Shown here one piece after another: positions 19,667 through 28,266 of a stretch of 64,000 nt of DNA. The stretch is from CAYZXL01 sp964482435 (GTDB lineage: Bacteria; Auribacterota; JABMQX01). Made by a program: the position numbers and the translations under genes. The notes under the pieces were generated by a model. It searched no databases. It saw only the letters and a list, made by a program, of their open reading frames with translations, and was not told the DNA's origin. Where the stretch lies: the NCBI GenBank assembly GCA_964482435.1, contig CAYZXL010000015.1, positions 33,777 to 97,776 of the forward strand, read 5' to 3'. Position 1 is the first letter of the stretch, and each line of letters begins with the position of its first letter.

Positions 19667-20383
19667 ATGGCTTTTAAGACGTGGTTCAGGAGAAACCTCT
19701 TAGCAGGGCTGCTGGCGGCGGTCCCTATCCTGGGAACTGTCATCCTGTTCTCCTGGTTTCTTGAGCAGGCAACAGGGCTGGGCTACAACTGGTTGAAAGG
19801 TGTCGTGACAAAGGAGGAAAGCAAATTCCTGGCGACGAAGGCCGGGGTGTTCCTGTTCCGCGCGATGGTTCTTGTGCTGATGGTGTGGGTCGTCGTATTG
19901 TTCGGGGCTTTGACGAGGAATTTTCTGGGGAGGCGCATTATCCGCGTGGGCGAAGCGCTTCTCGAAGGGCTGCCTTTGGTTAACCGTGTTTACAGAGCTC
20001 TCAAGCAAGTGAGCGAAGCCTTCTGGGACCAGAGCAAAACTATGTTCGGCCAGGTGGTAGCGGTCGAGTATCCGCGAAAGGGAATCTACACAATTGGCTT
20101 CATCACCTGCCAGGGGAGAAAGGCGCAAAGCGGCAAACCGAACGAAAACCTCATCAATGTCTTCCTTCCCACGTCCCCGAACCCGACTTCGGGATACGTT
20201 ATCATTTTGCCCGAGAAGGATGTGACTCCCCTGGATATGACCGCCGAAGACGTGGTTAAGCTTGTGATATCGGGTGGAGCAATAGCCGCAGACAGCCTCA
20301 AAGCGGCAGGTGTCTTGGCGGCGAAAAATAGGGGCGGGGAGAAAGCTCCCCAGGTGGAGAATTCGCCAGCGCGACCCGGATGA
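19667..20383 (+). CDS. DUF502 membrane protein (copy 2)
   Basis: A 238-residue paralog of the preceding gene, starting at ATG after a purine-rich AAAAGAGGTGGAATAGA. It shares FKTWFRRNLLAGLL, two membrane helices, NFLGRRIIRVGEALLEGLPLVNRVYRALKQVSEAFW and VFLPTSPNPTSGYVIILPE. The family is described in the previous entry. Both copies keep the conserved motifs, so both are probably functional. The two C-terminal tails differ. The 118 bases between the copies hold no gene. Confidence 0.85.
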   Translation: MAFKTWFRRNLLAGLLAAVPILGTVILFSWFLEQATGLGYNWLKGVVTKEESKFLATKAGVFLFRAMVLVLMVWVVVLFGALTRNFLGRRIIRVGEALLEGLPLVNRVYRALKQVSEAFWDQSKTMFGQVVAVEYPRKGIYTIGFITCQGRKAQSGKPNENLINVFLPTSPNPTSGYVIILPEKDVTPLDMTAEDVVKLVISGGAIAADSLKAAGVLAAKNRGGEKAPQVENSPARPG

Positions 20384-20462
20384 CGATTGCCCGGGACTTG
20401 GGCAGATGTCAACGAAGGGAAGCGGATGACGCTTCCATTTCTTTTTTCTGCACGAGAAGAAG

Positions 20463-21212
20463 ATGGGAGATTTAATATTTAACCGGACGGAGGGTATCGT
20501 TCTGAGGTGGACGGATTTTTCCAACACCAGCAAGATTGTCACTATCTACACGCGAGACCATGGGAAGCTTCGGGTCCTGGCAAAAGGGGCAAAGAGAAAG
20601 AAGAGCGAGTTTCTGGGGATACTGGAGCCGTTCTGTTTGCTTGAGGTCGTGTATATCGAAAAGAAACGGGGAATGCACCTTCTCAAGGAAGCGTGTTTGC
20701 TGGACTCCAACCCGGGCATCCGGCAGGAGCTAACGAGGATAGCCTACGGCATGGAGCTTTTGTCACTGGTCGAGCAGAGCCAGCCAGAAGAGGACCCCGA
20801 CCCGGTAGTTTTCGAGTTGCTCTCATCATCGCTGCGGGAGCTTCAGCGTGCCACGTCGCCCGAGAACGTCTCGATTCTTTTTCAATTGCGACTTCTGCGC
20901 CATTTCGGGAAGCTTCCAAGCCTGACGAACTGCATTCGGTGCGACTCGATGCTGGGGCCGACTACGTTTTATAGCGCGCGGTCGGAGGGATTTCTGTGCG
21001 AAGCCTGCGGAGAAGACCGAAGGTTCAGCGTGCCGCAGGGAACGCTGCGGGCCTTGCGGCGTCTTGCGGAAAGCCCTTCTGAACGGGCTGGACGAATCGG
21101 GCTGCTCAAGGAACAGCGGGGCCAGATCGCTCAGCTCCTCAGTACGATGTGGAAAGCCGTGATTGAGGCGGAACTCCCCGCCGAGAAGGTGACGGATTCT
21201 CTCTTGCGGTGA
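20463..21212 (+). CDS. recO: DNA repair protein RecO
   Basis: A 249-residue RecO, which with RecF and RecR loads RecA onto gapped DNA. The N-terminal OB fold reads EGIVLRWTDFSNTSKIVTIYTRDHGKLRVLAKGAKR. The C-terminal helical domain carries the zinc-finger pair CIRC...CEAC found in many RecO proteins. Its length is typical. The stop overlaps the GTG start of the radical SAM gene (GTGA), so the two are translationally coupled; that pairing is not obviously functional. Confidence 0.92.
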   Translation: MGDLIFNRTEGIVLRWTDFSNTSKIVTIYTRDHGKLRVLAKGAKRKKSEFLGILEPFCLLEVVYIEKKRGMHLLKEACLLDSNPGIRQELTRIAYGMELLSLVEQSQPEEDPDPVVFELLSSSLRELQRATSPENVSILFQLRLLRHFGKLPSLTNCIRCDSMLGPTTFYSARSEGFLCEACGEDRRFSVPQGTLRALRRLAESPSERAGRIGLLKEQRGQIAQLLSTMWKAVIEAELPAEKVTDSLLR

Positions 21213-22768
21213 GGAACGAAGCCGTGCGAGCGAGTAGCAGAAGAGAAATAACCCGATTGCTAAGGTTAGAAAAGGGGACGATAGTCAAATCCTACGGGGA
21301 TGTCAGAGTCGCTCTGGTTTACCCCAACTCGTATCAGGTGGGGATGAGCAACCTCGGCTTTCAGACGGTCTATTGTCTCATTAACGCGAATCCCCTGGCG
21401 TGTTGTGAGCGGAGCTTCCTTTTTGATGAGGGGGAAGCCGTTACGCTTGAGTCGGGAAGCACATTGTCGAGTTTTGACGTGGTGGCTTTTTCGGTTTCAT
21501 TTGAGCTTGATTACGCGAACATACCGGAGGTGTTGCGAAGGGCGAAGATTCCGGTGAGAGCCGATGTGAGATGGGAGAATTACCCTCTCGTCATGGCGGG
21601 AGGAGCGGCAGTGATGCTCAACCCCGAGCCCATCGCGGATTTCGTGGACGTTTTCGTCATCGGAGAGGCGGAGACGGTTCTCGACGAAATTCTTTCGGTG
21701 TTGGCGGCGGGCAAAGGAGAAAGCAAAGCCTCTGTCAAGGAAAGGTTGGCCCAACTGGATGGGGTTTACGTTCCGAGTTTCTACCGCGTGGAGGTTGACG
21801 AAAAAGGGCTGCGGAGCGGAGTGAAGGCCGTCAAAGACGCGCCTTATCCCGTTCCGAAGAATCCGCCGCCGGACATTGAGCTCTTCGGAGCCGCAACGGC
21901 GGTGTTGACTCCGGAGACGACATTCGGCGAACGTTTATTGGTCGAGGTGTCGAGAGGATGCCCGAGAGGGTGCAAGTTCTGTGGAGCGAGATTCATTTAT
22001 TGGCCGCCGAGAAGACGCGCCGCGAGCGCCGTGATGAACTCGGTCAAGGAGAAGCTTGGCGAGGAGAAGAAGGTCGGTCTGCTCGGAGCCGATGTCGGCG
22101 GACACCCGGGAATTGAGCAAATGTGTTCTTCTCTCGTCGAGGAAGGAGTGGAGGTTTCGGTGTCGAGCGTCCGTGTTGACAGGATAACTCCGGGGCTGGC
22201 GAGAACGCTCGCTAAAGGAGGAGCGAGGACGCTGACCATCGCCCCGGAATGCGGCTCGGAACGGATGAGAAAAGACATCGGCAAAGAGCTATCGAATGGG
22301 GAGCTGATAGAGTGCGCGCGGATAGTCAAGGACGCTCACATCCAATCTCTGAAGGTTTATTTCATGGTGGGGCTGCCCGGCGAGGAGCGAGATGACCTCG
22401 AACAGATTGTCGCGCGGGTGGCGGAACTTTCGTCAATCATACCGGTGAAGGTGAGTGTCTCTCCGTTTGTGCCGAAGGCGCGGACACCCTACGAGAGAGT
22501 CGGAATGAGGTCATTGGGCTACCTCCGAAGCACGCTTTCGTATCTGCGTAAGGAGCTGAGCAGAGTGAGAGGGGTAAGACTTTCCGCGGCGAGCCCAAAA
22601 GAGTCGTTGATGGAGGGCGCCCTCGCTCGCGGGGACCGGACGATGAGCGCCTGGCTGGAAAGAGGTTTTCTGCCGCTAAAGGGGGTGGAAGAACTCGCCT
22701 GCCGGACGATTCCCGACGATGAGATGCTGCCGTGGGATATTTTCGAGGACGCTGTCGCAAGCCGCTGA
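21209..22768 (+). CDS. B12-binding radical SAM protein
   Basis: A 519-residue protein starting at the GTG that overlaps the recO stop. The N-terminal ~190 residues are a Rossmann-like B12-binding region with VRVALVYPNSYQVGMSNLGFQ, FDVVAFSVSFELDYANI, MAGGAAVMLNPEPIADFVDVFVIGEAE. The radical SAM core follows with CPRGCKFC (a CX3CX2C cluster motif), TIAPECGSERMR and VKVYFMVGLPGE-type segments. It resembles the TIGR03960 family, whose substrate is unknown. Some members are fused to or adjacent to a TIGR03936 protein and rpmA/rplU in other bacteria; none is seen here. Last gene of the operon that starts with phoH. Confidence 0.85.
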   Translation: MRNEAVRASSRREITRLLRLEKGTIVKSYGDVRVALVYPNSYQVGMSNLGFQTVYCLINANPLACCERSFLFDEGEAVTLESGSTLSSFDVVAFSVSFELDYANIPEVLRRAKIPVRADVRWENYPLVMAGGAAVMLNPEPIADFVDVFVIGEAETVLDEILSVLAAGKGESKASVKERLAQLDGVYVPSFYRVEVDEKGLRSGVKAVKDAPYPVPKNPPPDIELFGAATAVLTPETTFGERLLVEVSRGCPRGCKFCGARFIYWPPRRRAASAVMNSVKEKLGEEKKVGLLGADVGGHPGIEQMCSSLVEEGVEVSVSSVRVDRITPGLARTLAKGGARTLTIAPECGSERMRKDIGKELSNGELIECARIVKDAHIQSLKVYFMVGLPGEERDDLEQIVARVAELSSIIPVKVSVSPFVPKARTPYERVGMRSLGYLRSTLSYLRKELSRVRGVRLSAASPKESLMEGALARGDRTMSAWLERGFLPLKGVEELACRTIPDDEMLPWDIFEDAVASR

Positions 22769-22781
22769 CGAACGACGAGCG

Positions 22782-23507
22782 CTAACTCTTCAAACAGTTA
22801 GCCCAATGCTCGACGAGCTTCGGAAGAATCTCCCCCGCCTTCCCCCGATAAAAGTGGTCAATGTAGAAGCGGTTTTCCGGGACCTCCGTGTTCACTCCGA
22901 CGGTAACCGCGCCGCTCCTCCTCGCGTGAGTTACAAAGCCCGCCGCCGGGTGAACCACGCCGCTTGTTCCAACCACGAGGAACAGGTGGCATTCCTCGAC
23001 GAGCTGATAGAGCTTGTCCATGCCAAAGGGAATCTCCCCGAACCAGACGACATGCGGGCGGAGCAATCCTCCGCACGAGCAGCGAGGCAGCTCCGGGAGG
23101 TCTTCGGGCGCCTCCCGAACAGCATGGCAAACCGTGCAGCGGACTTTCGCCAGTTCGCCGTGCATGTGGTGGAGGTTCTTGCTGCCGGCTTTTCGGTGCA
23201 AGTCGTCAACGTTCTGAGTGATGAGAGCGAAGTCTCCTTCGGGAAGGAGCTGTTCCAGGCGGGCGAGGGCATGGTGTGCGGGATTGGGCTGAACAAGCTT
23301 AGCCTGTTTTCTTCGTTCGTTATAGAAGCGCCAGACAAGCCTGGGGTCTCTTTCAAAACCCTCGGGCGTGGCCACAACCATCACGTCGTACTTTTGCCAA
23401 ATTCCTCCCTTGTCGCGGAAGGTGGGAACGCCGGATTCAGCGCTAATTCCGGCGCCTGTCAGAGTGACAATCTTTGTGCCGGGAGCAACGTTAACGAACG
23501 TCTCCAT
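22782..23507 (-). CDS. cobB: Sir2-family NAD-dependent protein deacylase
   Basis: The start is chosen at the ATG at 23507, which puts LTGAGISAESGVPTFRD near residue 15 as in normal bacterial sirtuins; the 102-residue upstream extension has no family similarity. The 241-residue protein carries ITQNVDDLHRKAG, the catalytic histidine in HMHGEL, a zinc site CTVC...CSCGG, and VVGTSGVVHPAAG. Sirtuins remove acyl groups from lysine using NAD. Convergent with the radical SAM gene (13-base gap). NAD salvage genes (pncA, pncB) elsewhere in the window would recycle its nicotinamide product. Confidence 0.92.
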   Translation of the reverse strand: METFVNVAPGTKIVTLTGAGISAESGVPTFRDKGGIWQKYDVMVVATPEGFERDPRLVWRFYNERRKQAKLVQPNPAHHALARLEQLLPEGDFALITQNVDDLHRKAGSKNLHHMHGELAKVRCTVCHAVREAPEDLPELPRCSCGGLLRPHVVWFGEIPFGMDKLYQLVEECHLFLVVGTSGVVHPAAGFVTHARRSGAVTVGVNTEVPENRFYIDHFYRGKAGEILPKLVEHWANCLKS

Positions 23508-23616
23508 TCTTCGTCGAGAGCAATTCTGTGTTTTGTCGCCTTTTTCGCGGACGGCAGCTCGCCCTGCAAGGCCCCGATTCGCCCTTGCTTTCTCGATGAC
23601 ACCACCCGGCGAAGTG

Positions 23617-24822
23617 TCAAACCCGCGAGGAGACGGGCAAAAGAATCCGCATGACAGTTTCACCGGGGCGGGAAGAGACCACTCCGAGATGGCCGCCGCT
23701 GCTTTCGACCTTTTCCTTGCACACGGACAGGCTAAATCCGGTGCCAGACCGTTCCGCTTTCGTGGTGAAAGAGGGATCGAAGATTTTCTGGAGGTGCTCG
23801 GGAGCAATCCCACAGCCGCTATCGGAGACCTCCATGGCCACTATGCTGCCCTGAAGAACGCCTCGCAGGAAGTCTCTTTCGAAGTCCGTGAGGAGCTCAA
23901 CAAGGGGACTCACCCGGTTGAACGTGTAACCTTTCAGGCCGATTTCGCCCGGGCCGTCAATAGCTTCCAGGGAATTCACGAGAAGGCTGACGAGGACCCC
24001 GTGAAGCTGGTCGGACGGGACATCAACGACAACCTTTTCGGTCGGCATGCTAACCGCAAGCTCCACTTCTTTGATGGAACACTGCGGACGAAGCAGCGCA
24101 GCAACGTTGAGGAGAGCTTCGTTGACCATGACGCCATTCCGGCTCAGGCTCTCCGGGGGGAGAGAGGCGAGCCTCGCAGCAATCTCGACGCATTTGTTTG
24201 CTTCCTCCTCGATAATCGAGAGGTATCGCATGGACTTGGTGCTGAAGAGCTTTATCCGGCGGTCCCTCAGGTTTTGGAGGAGCATCTGGGTATAGCCGAG
24301 GATGGCGGTCAGGGGATTTTTCATCTCTCTTAGAGCTTCGGAAGACAGCTCTCCGGCACGAGAGGCTCGGCTTGCCTCCGCCAACCTTGTCGCGAGCAAA
24401 TCGGTGAGCTTTTTGAAGTCTGTGTCTTTACCTTGCTCTTCGAGGAGAGATTTCTTCTGGGCGGCCTCTGCGACAGCACTTCGGAGGTTCTCGACGTTGA
24501 AGGGCTTGATCAGGTAGTCGAAGGCGCCGTACCTGACGGCTTTCTGTGCCGTTTCCAGGCTGGCGTAACCGGTCAGAAGGATGACCTGAGCGTTCGCCTT
24601 CATCTCTTTGATGCGCCGCAGGGCCTCGATGCCGTCCATTTCGGGCATGCGGATGTCGAGGACAACGACGTCAACGGGATTCGTCCGGAGAATCTCCAGC
24701 CCCTGCCGGGCAGAGTCGGCACACAGGCACTTGAAATCGCGCTTGAGGGCCAGTCTGACGGCATCCCTGGCAGGGAGATAATCGTCAATTATCAGAACGG
24801 TATGCTTTTGTTCCACGGGCAT
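23617..24822 (-). CDS. Receiver-fused histidine kinase with arginine replacing the H-box histidine
   Basis: Start chosen at the ATG at 24822, just before the receiver domain; a longer frame to 24942 adds 40 residues without similarity. The 401-residue protein has an N-terminal receiver (IIDDYLPARDA, VVVLDIRMPEMDG, LLTGYAS, IKPFN). A HisKA-like helix follows in which the normal HE-L/M-x-N-P motif reads REMKNPLTAILGYTQ: the phosphoacceptor is Arg165 (AGA on the minus strand, 24328-24330). An intact ATPase domain follows (LLVNSLEAI, DSGCGI, FDPSFTTK, GTGFSLSV). It should bind ATP but cannot autophosphorylate at the usual residue. It may act as a scaffold, allosteric partner or phosphatase. Gene order with cobB is probably coincidental. 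Confidence 0.85.
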   Translation of the reverse strand: MPVEQKHTVLIIDDYLPARDAVRLALKRDFKCLCADSARQGLEILRTNPVDVVVLDIRMPEMDGIEALRRIKEMKANAQVILLTGYASLETAQKAVRYGAFDYLIKPFNVENLRSAVAEAAQKKSLLEEQGKDTDFKKLTDLLATRLAEASRASRAGELSSEALREMKNPLTAILGYTQMLLQNLRDRRIKLFSTKSMRYLSIIEEEANKCVEIAARLASLPPESLSRNGVMVNEALLNVAALLRPQCSIKEVELAVSMPTEKVVVDVPSDQLHGVLVSLLVNSLEAIDGPGEIGLKGYTFNRVSPLVELLTDFERDFLRGVLQGSIVAMEVSDSGCGIAPEHLQKIFDPSFTTKAERSGTGFSLSVCKEKVESSGGHLGVVSSRPGETVMRILLPVSSRV

Positions 24823-25240
24823 AATATGAAGTTCCCAGGCAAAAGGCTTGCTGGGCGCGGATTTGTTCCGGTCGTCCCGCGCAATAGGTGCTTTCGCATG
24901 AAGCAGCATCAACATTTTGTCGCTTCTTCTGCGACTTGTCAACGCGGTTTGGGTGCTGCTGCGTTATCGTGGCACGGGCGTCCCGCCCGTGGAAGATCAT
25001 GGGCAAGATGCCCATGCCACGTGGGTCCACGCGGTTCAAGGGCCTGCCATGGGCGCTGCCCCCGCACAGGATGGCGGGTCCCGAGGCACGATGGCAGCCC
25101 GGGCGATGCGAGTGTGCCCTTTTCTCCGGGCATTCTCCACATTGCGCTTGAGGAGGCTTTGATGGGCGACTATCATTGGCGTGCCACGACGAATTGTCAT
25201 GTCCCAAGCTGCTCGCGAACAAGCCGAAAGGATAACTTGC
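24823..25240. other. Intergenic region with palindromic repeat
   Basis: About 418 bases between divergent genes. It holds a compound palindromic repeat at 24968-25021 and a decayed related stretch at 25040-25110. No gene with a ribosome binding site was seen. Short open frames across it encode the low-complexity peptide pattern GTGVPPVEDHGQDAHAT, which is the translated repeat and not a protein. Confidence 0.6.
24968..25021. repeat. Compound palindromic repeat (copy A)
   Basis: An outer stem CGTGGCA (24968-24974) pairs with TGCCACG (25015-25021). Inside are two hairpins: CACGGGC/GCCCGTG (24973-24979 and 24985-24991, loop GTCCC) and CATGGGC/GCCCATG (24998-25004 and 25010-25016, loop AAGAT). 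Same design as copies B and C further on. Confidence 0.75.
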
Positions 25241-26053
25241 ATGTGCGAATTCTGCACGAAACACGGCGAAGGGAAGAAGTGGTATCTCAACGTCAAAAAC
25301 TATTCGCTCGACCTGATTAGCGACTTGAAGCGCCGGAAGTTCGTCCGCGAATTCATGTACAAGACCATCGGCGACGGGCATAAGCAAGTCTCCCGGTTGG
25401 AAACGGACCAGTCCCGCGGCAAGAAAATCCCGGCACTTATCAAGCGGCTCGTCATCCGGCGGGCGAAGCCGGTCCACTACGGCCAGGTTGTTCCGCTGGA
25501 AGACGTGGAGCGCGTCTTCGAGATGACGAGCACAATCGTTCGGGTTCCTTGTGGCTGCCGTTGGGCAGCGACACAGGAGGAAGGACGGTACTGTTTTGCC
25601 GTGAGCATCGGGCCTCCTCACTGGTTCGATGGGATAGATATGGACTACTTTGGGTCACCAGACGTTTCGCGATTTGAGAACATGACTGCCGGGGAGGCGG
25701 CGGAGCACGTCCGGGTTTTCGACCGGAAAGGACTCGTTCACAGCGTCTGGACTTTCCGGACGCCCTTCATCGGTGGTGTGTGCAATTGCGACCGGGCGGA
25801 ATGCCTTGCGATGCGATGCACAGTGGGGCTGGATTTGCCGGTGATGTTCCGAGCAGAGTATGTGGCGGAGGTTGACGCGGAGGCGTGCGCAGGGTGCCGC
25901 GAATGCGTCCGGCTCTGCCAATTCGGTGCGATAGGCTTTTCGCTCATGAAAGGAAAATGCTTCGTTGACCGCAGTAGATGCTACGGCTGCGGAGTTTGCC
26001 GAAGCGTGTGCAAGAAGGATGCGATACGATTGCTCGCCCGGACCGTTTGGTGA
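25241..26053 (+). CDS. 4Fe-4S dicluster ferredoxin-like protein
   Basis: Starts at the ATG at 25241 (AAAGGA about nine bases upstream). The 270-residue product begins MCEFCTKHGEGKKWYL and ends in two canonical 4Fe-4S motifs: C-x2-C-x2-C-x3-C around residues 214-224 and again around 247-257, so it binds two clusters. More cysteines lie at VPCGCRW and GGVCNCDRAEC in the middle, a possible extra metal site. Its middle part resembles uncharacterised proteins in anaerobes that carry this Cys-rich N-terminus. The partner oxidoreductase is not adjacent. Function unknown beyond electron transfer; cytoplasmic. Confidence 0.8.
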   Translation: MCEFCTKHGEGKKWYLNVKNYSLDLISDLKRRKFVREFMYKTIGDGHKQVSRLETDQSRGKKIPALIKRLVIRRAKPVHYGQVVPLEDVERVFEMTSTIVRVPCGCRWAATQEEGRYCFAVSIGPPHWFDGIDMDYFGSPDVSRFENMTAGEAAEHVRVFDRKGLVHSVWTFRTPFIGGVCNCDRAECLAMRCTVGLDLPVMFRAEYVAEVDAEACAGCRECVRLCQFGAIGFSLMKGKCFVDRSRCYGCGVCRSVCKKDAIRLLARTVW

Positions 26054-26164
26054 AAGAAGACAAGCCGAGGCTTTTTTTCGGGCGGCATTCACATGCTTTT
26101 CGTCGCTGATGATAGAAAGCCTTACGGCGATTGGAATTGACCTACTAAGTCTGGAGGGGGAAAA

Positions 26165-28216
26165 ATGTTGCTACGAAGACAAAAACTCATGGTGGTTGTT
26201 CTGGCGATGACTGGCTGGTTGGCATTAGCGTTTCCCATGGTTGCGTCGAACGCAGAGTCCGCCGGCGCTCCAGGTCCCGGATTGAAAGACGCACGAGTCG
26301 GCGAAGAGTTCACCCTCAACACGCCGCGGACGTTTTCTGCGTTTGCGTCGCGAAAGGAGTGGACGACGAGGGCAGCGTTTGTGCGGGACCACATCTTAGT
26401 GAGTTGCGGGCTCTGGCCGATCCCGGAGAAAACGCCGCTGAATCCCGAAATCTTCGGGCGCCTTGAGCGGGATGGTTATTCCATCGAGAAAGTCCGTTTC
26501 GAGAGCTATCCGGGCTTTTTTGTGACTGGAAATCTCTATCGTCCACTGGGGAAAAAGGGGCCTTTTCCGGGCGTGCTCTGTCCGCATGGCCACTGGAAGA
26601 AGGGCAGGCTGCACAGCGACGAGGAGGGATCAATCCCCGGCCGCTGCATTAACTGCGCAAGGCAGGGCTGCGTGGCGTTCAGCTACGACATGGTCGGGTT
26701 CAATGACTCCGGGCAGTTGAAGCATTCATTCCGCGACGAGGTCTGGGGAATCAGCTTGATGGGGCTTCAGCTCTGGGACAGCATCAGATCGGTGGACTTC
26801 ATTATGTCGCTGCCGGAGGTGGACGCGAGCCGGATAGCCTGCACGGGGGCATCCGGCGGGGGAACGCAGACCTTCACGCTGATGGCGGTGGACGATAGGA
26901 TTAAAGTGGCTGCTCCGGTCTGCATGGTCTCGGCGCATTTTCAGGGTGGGTGCGAATGCGAGAACGCGCCGCTGTTGCGACTGAACACGTACAACGTCGA
27001 GATAGCGTCGCTGATGGCGCCGAGACCGCTGCTCCTTGTCTCGGCAACGGGCGACTGGACGAAGAATACCCCGACTGTCGAGTATCCGGACATCCGCACA
27101 ATATACAAGCTCTTCGGCGCGGAGGAGAAAGTGAGCTGCGCCCATTTCAATGCCGGCCACAATTACAACAAGGATTCGCGGGAGGCGGTTTATGCGTGGT
27201 TCGGCAAATGGCTGTTAAGCATCTCCGAGCCGGAGAAGTTGAAGGAACAGCCTTTCGAGGTTGAAAAAGACGAGGACATGTTAGTCTTCACTAAGGACCA
27301 TCCACGGCCGGACAACGCCCTCACCGAGGAAGGGTTGAAGAGCTACCTCATCGAGGCGATGAAAAAGCAGGTCGAGGAGCTGAAGCCCAGTGACCGTGCG
27401 AGCTTGAAGAGATTTCGTGAGACCATGTCGGTTGCGATGAGCCACACTTTGTCGGCGGGAGTTCCCGCGAAAGATGAGATTGCGGTGGAGAATGTTTCCG
27501 AGTCGCCGCACGACACATTCACCGCGACCACACTCGTCATCGGGAGAAAGGGGAAGAACGAGGGAATTCCGGCGGTTCTTCTGACCCCGAAGGGCGCCCT
27601 ATCTAAGAAAACCGCGACTCTGGTCGTCCATCCGCAGGGGAAGGATGCGGTCGCAAAAATGGGAGAGCCGCTATCGCCTCTCGTCGAGAGCCTCCTGAAC
27701 GGAGGATCGGCGGTCATGGCGATTGATTGCTTTCTGACGGGCGAGTTGAAAACCGGCGAGCGCAAAAGGACAGCAGAGCACTGGCTCACCTACAATCGAA
27801 CGGACCTCGCTCTTCGCGTGCAGGACATTCTGACGGCGATTGGCTATTTGAGCAGCCGCGAGGATGTCCGGGAGGTGAATCTTGTGGGATTGGAGGAGGC
27901 GGGGACATGGTGTCTTCTGGCAAACGCGATTGCCCCCAACGTGCGCCGCGCGGCAATAGACACAAGGGGTTTTTCCGATGACAAATCCGCCTGGCAGGGC
28001 GAGAATCTCATACCCGGAATCCTGCGGGCAGGAGGAGCGCGAGTTGCCGCTGCGCTAATCGCCCCGCGCAGAATGTTATTGCACAACACGCGGGGGAAAT
28101 TCCCCACCGACTTCGCCCTGGCGGCCTACCAAGCAGCGGGAAGACCCAGGCGGTTGCGCATCGAGGATGACCGGCTCCCCGACGAGGCGATAGTCCGGTG
28201 GCTTGTCCGCCGGTAG
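26165..28216 (+). CDS. Secreted acetyl-xylan-esterase-like alpha/beta hydrolase with second, degenerate hydrolase domain
   Basis: A 683-residue protein starting after GGAGGGGGAAAA with a signal peptide (to about residue 30). Residues ~60-365 form an alpha/beta hydrolase of the acetyl xylan esterase type. YRPLGKKGPFPGVLCPHGHW is the oxyanion strand, nucleophile Ser230 sits in CTGASGGGTQ, and HFNAGHNYNKDSREAV carries the catalytic histidine. Residues ~430-680 look like a second, related fold: AVLLTPKG, VVHPQGKDA, AIDCFLTGELK, then VNLVGLEEAGTW, where the nucleophile position is Glu, so this half is probably inactive. Such two-domain proteins are common in planctomycetes. Likely role: ester removal from plant polysaccharide; the substrate is not proven. 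Confidence 0.78.
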   Translation: MLLRRQKLMVVVLAMTGWLALAFPMVASNAESAGAPGPGLKDARVGEEFTLNTPRTFSAFASRKEWTTRAAFVRDHILVSCGLWPIPEKTPLNPEIFGRLERDGYSIEKVRFESYPGFFVTGNLYRPLGKKGPFPGVLCPHGHWKKGRLHSDEEGSIPGRCINCARQGCVAFSYDMVGFNDSGQLKHSFRDEVWGISLMGLQLWDSIRSVDFIMSLPEVDASRIACTGASGGGTQTFTLMAVDDRIKVAAPVCMVSAHFQGGCECENAPLLRLNTYNVEIASLMAPRPLLLVSATGDWTKNTPTVEYPDIRTIYKLFGAEEKVSCAHFNAGHNYNKDSREAVYAWFGKWLLSISEPEKLKEQPFEVEKDEDMLVFTKDHPRPDNALTEEGLKSYLIEAMKKQVEELKPSDRASLKRFRETMSVAMSHTLSAGVPAKDEIAVENVSESPHDTFTATTLVIGRKGKNEGIPAVLLTPKGALSKKTATLVVHPQGKDAVAKMGEPLSPLVESLLNGGSAVMAIDCFLTGELKTGERKRTAEHWLTYNRTDLALRVQDILTAIGYLSSREDVREVNLVGLEEAGTWCLLANAIAPNVRRAAIDTRGFSDDKSAWQGENLIPGILRAGGARVAAALIAPRRMLLHNTRGKFPTDFALAAYQAAGRPRRLRIEDDRLPDEAIVRWLVRR

Positions 28217-28266
28217 GTGGAGCGAGGTTGGAGTCTCACAGGGAAAACGGACCCCATTCGAGAGGG

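Noticed and set aside
22781..22802. A 7-bp hairpin between the convergent radical SAM and sirtuin genes as a terminator
   Set aside because: No T tract follows on either strand, and part of it is the sirtuin stop region; too weak to call.
24917..25160. Short open frames with GTGVPPVEDHGQDAHAT-like peptide
   Set aside because: The peptide is the translation of a palindromic intergenic repeat, and such frames recur in unrelated genomes with no protein evidence.
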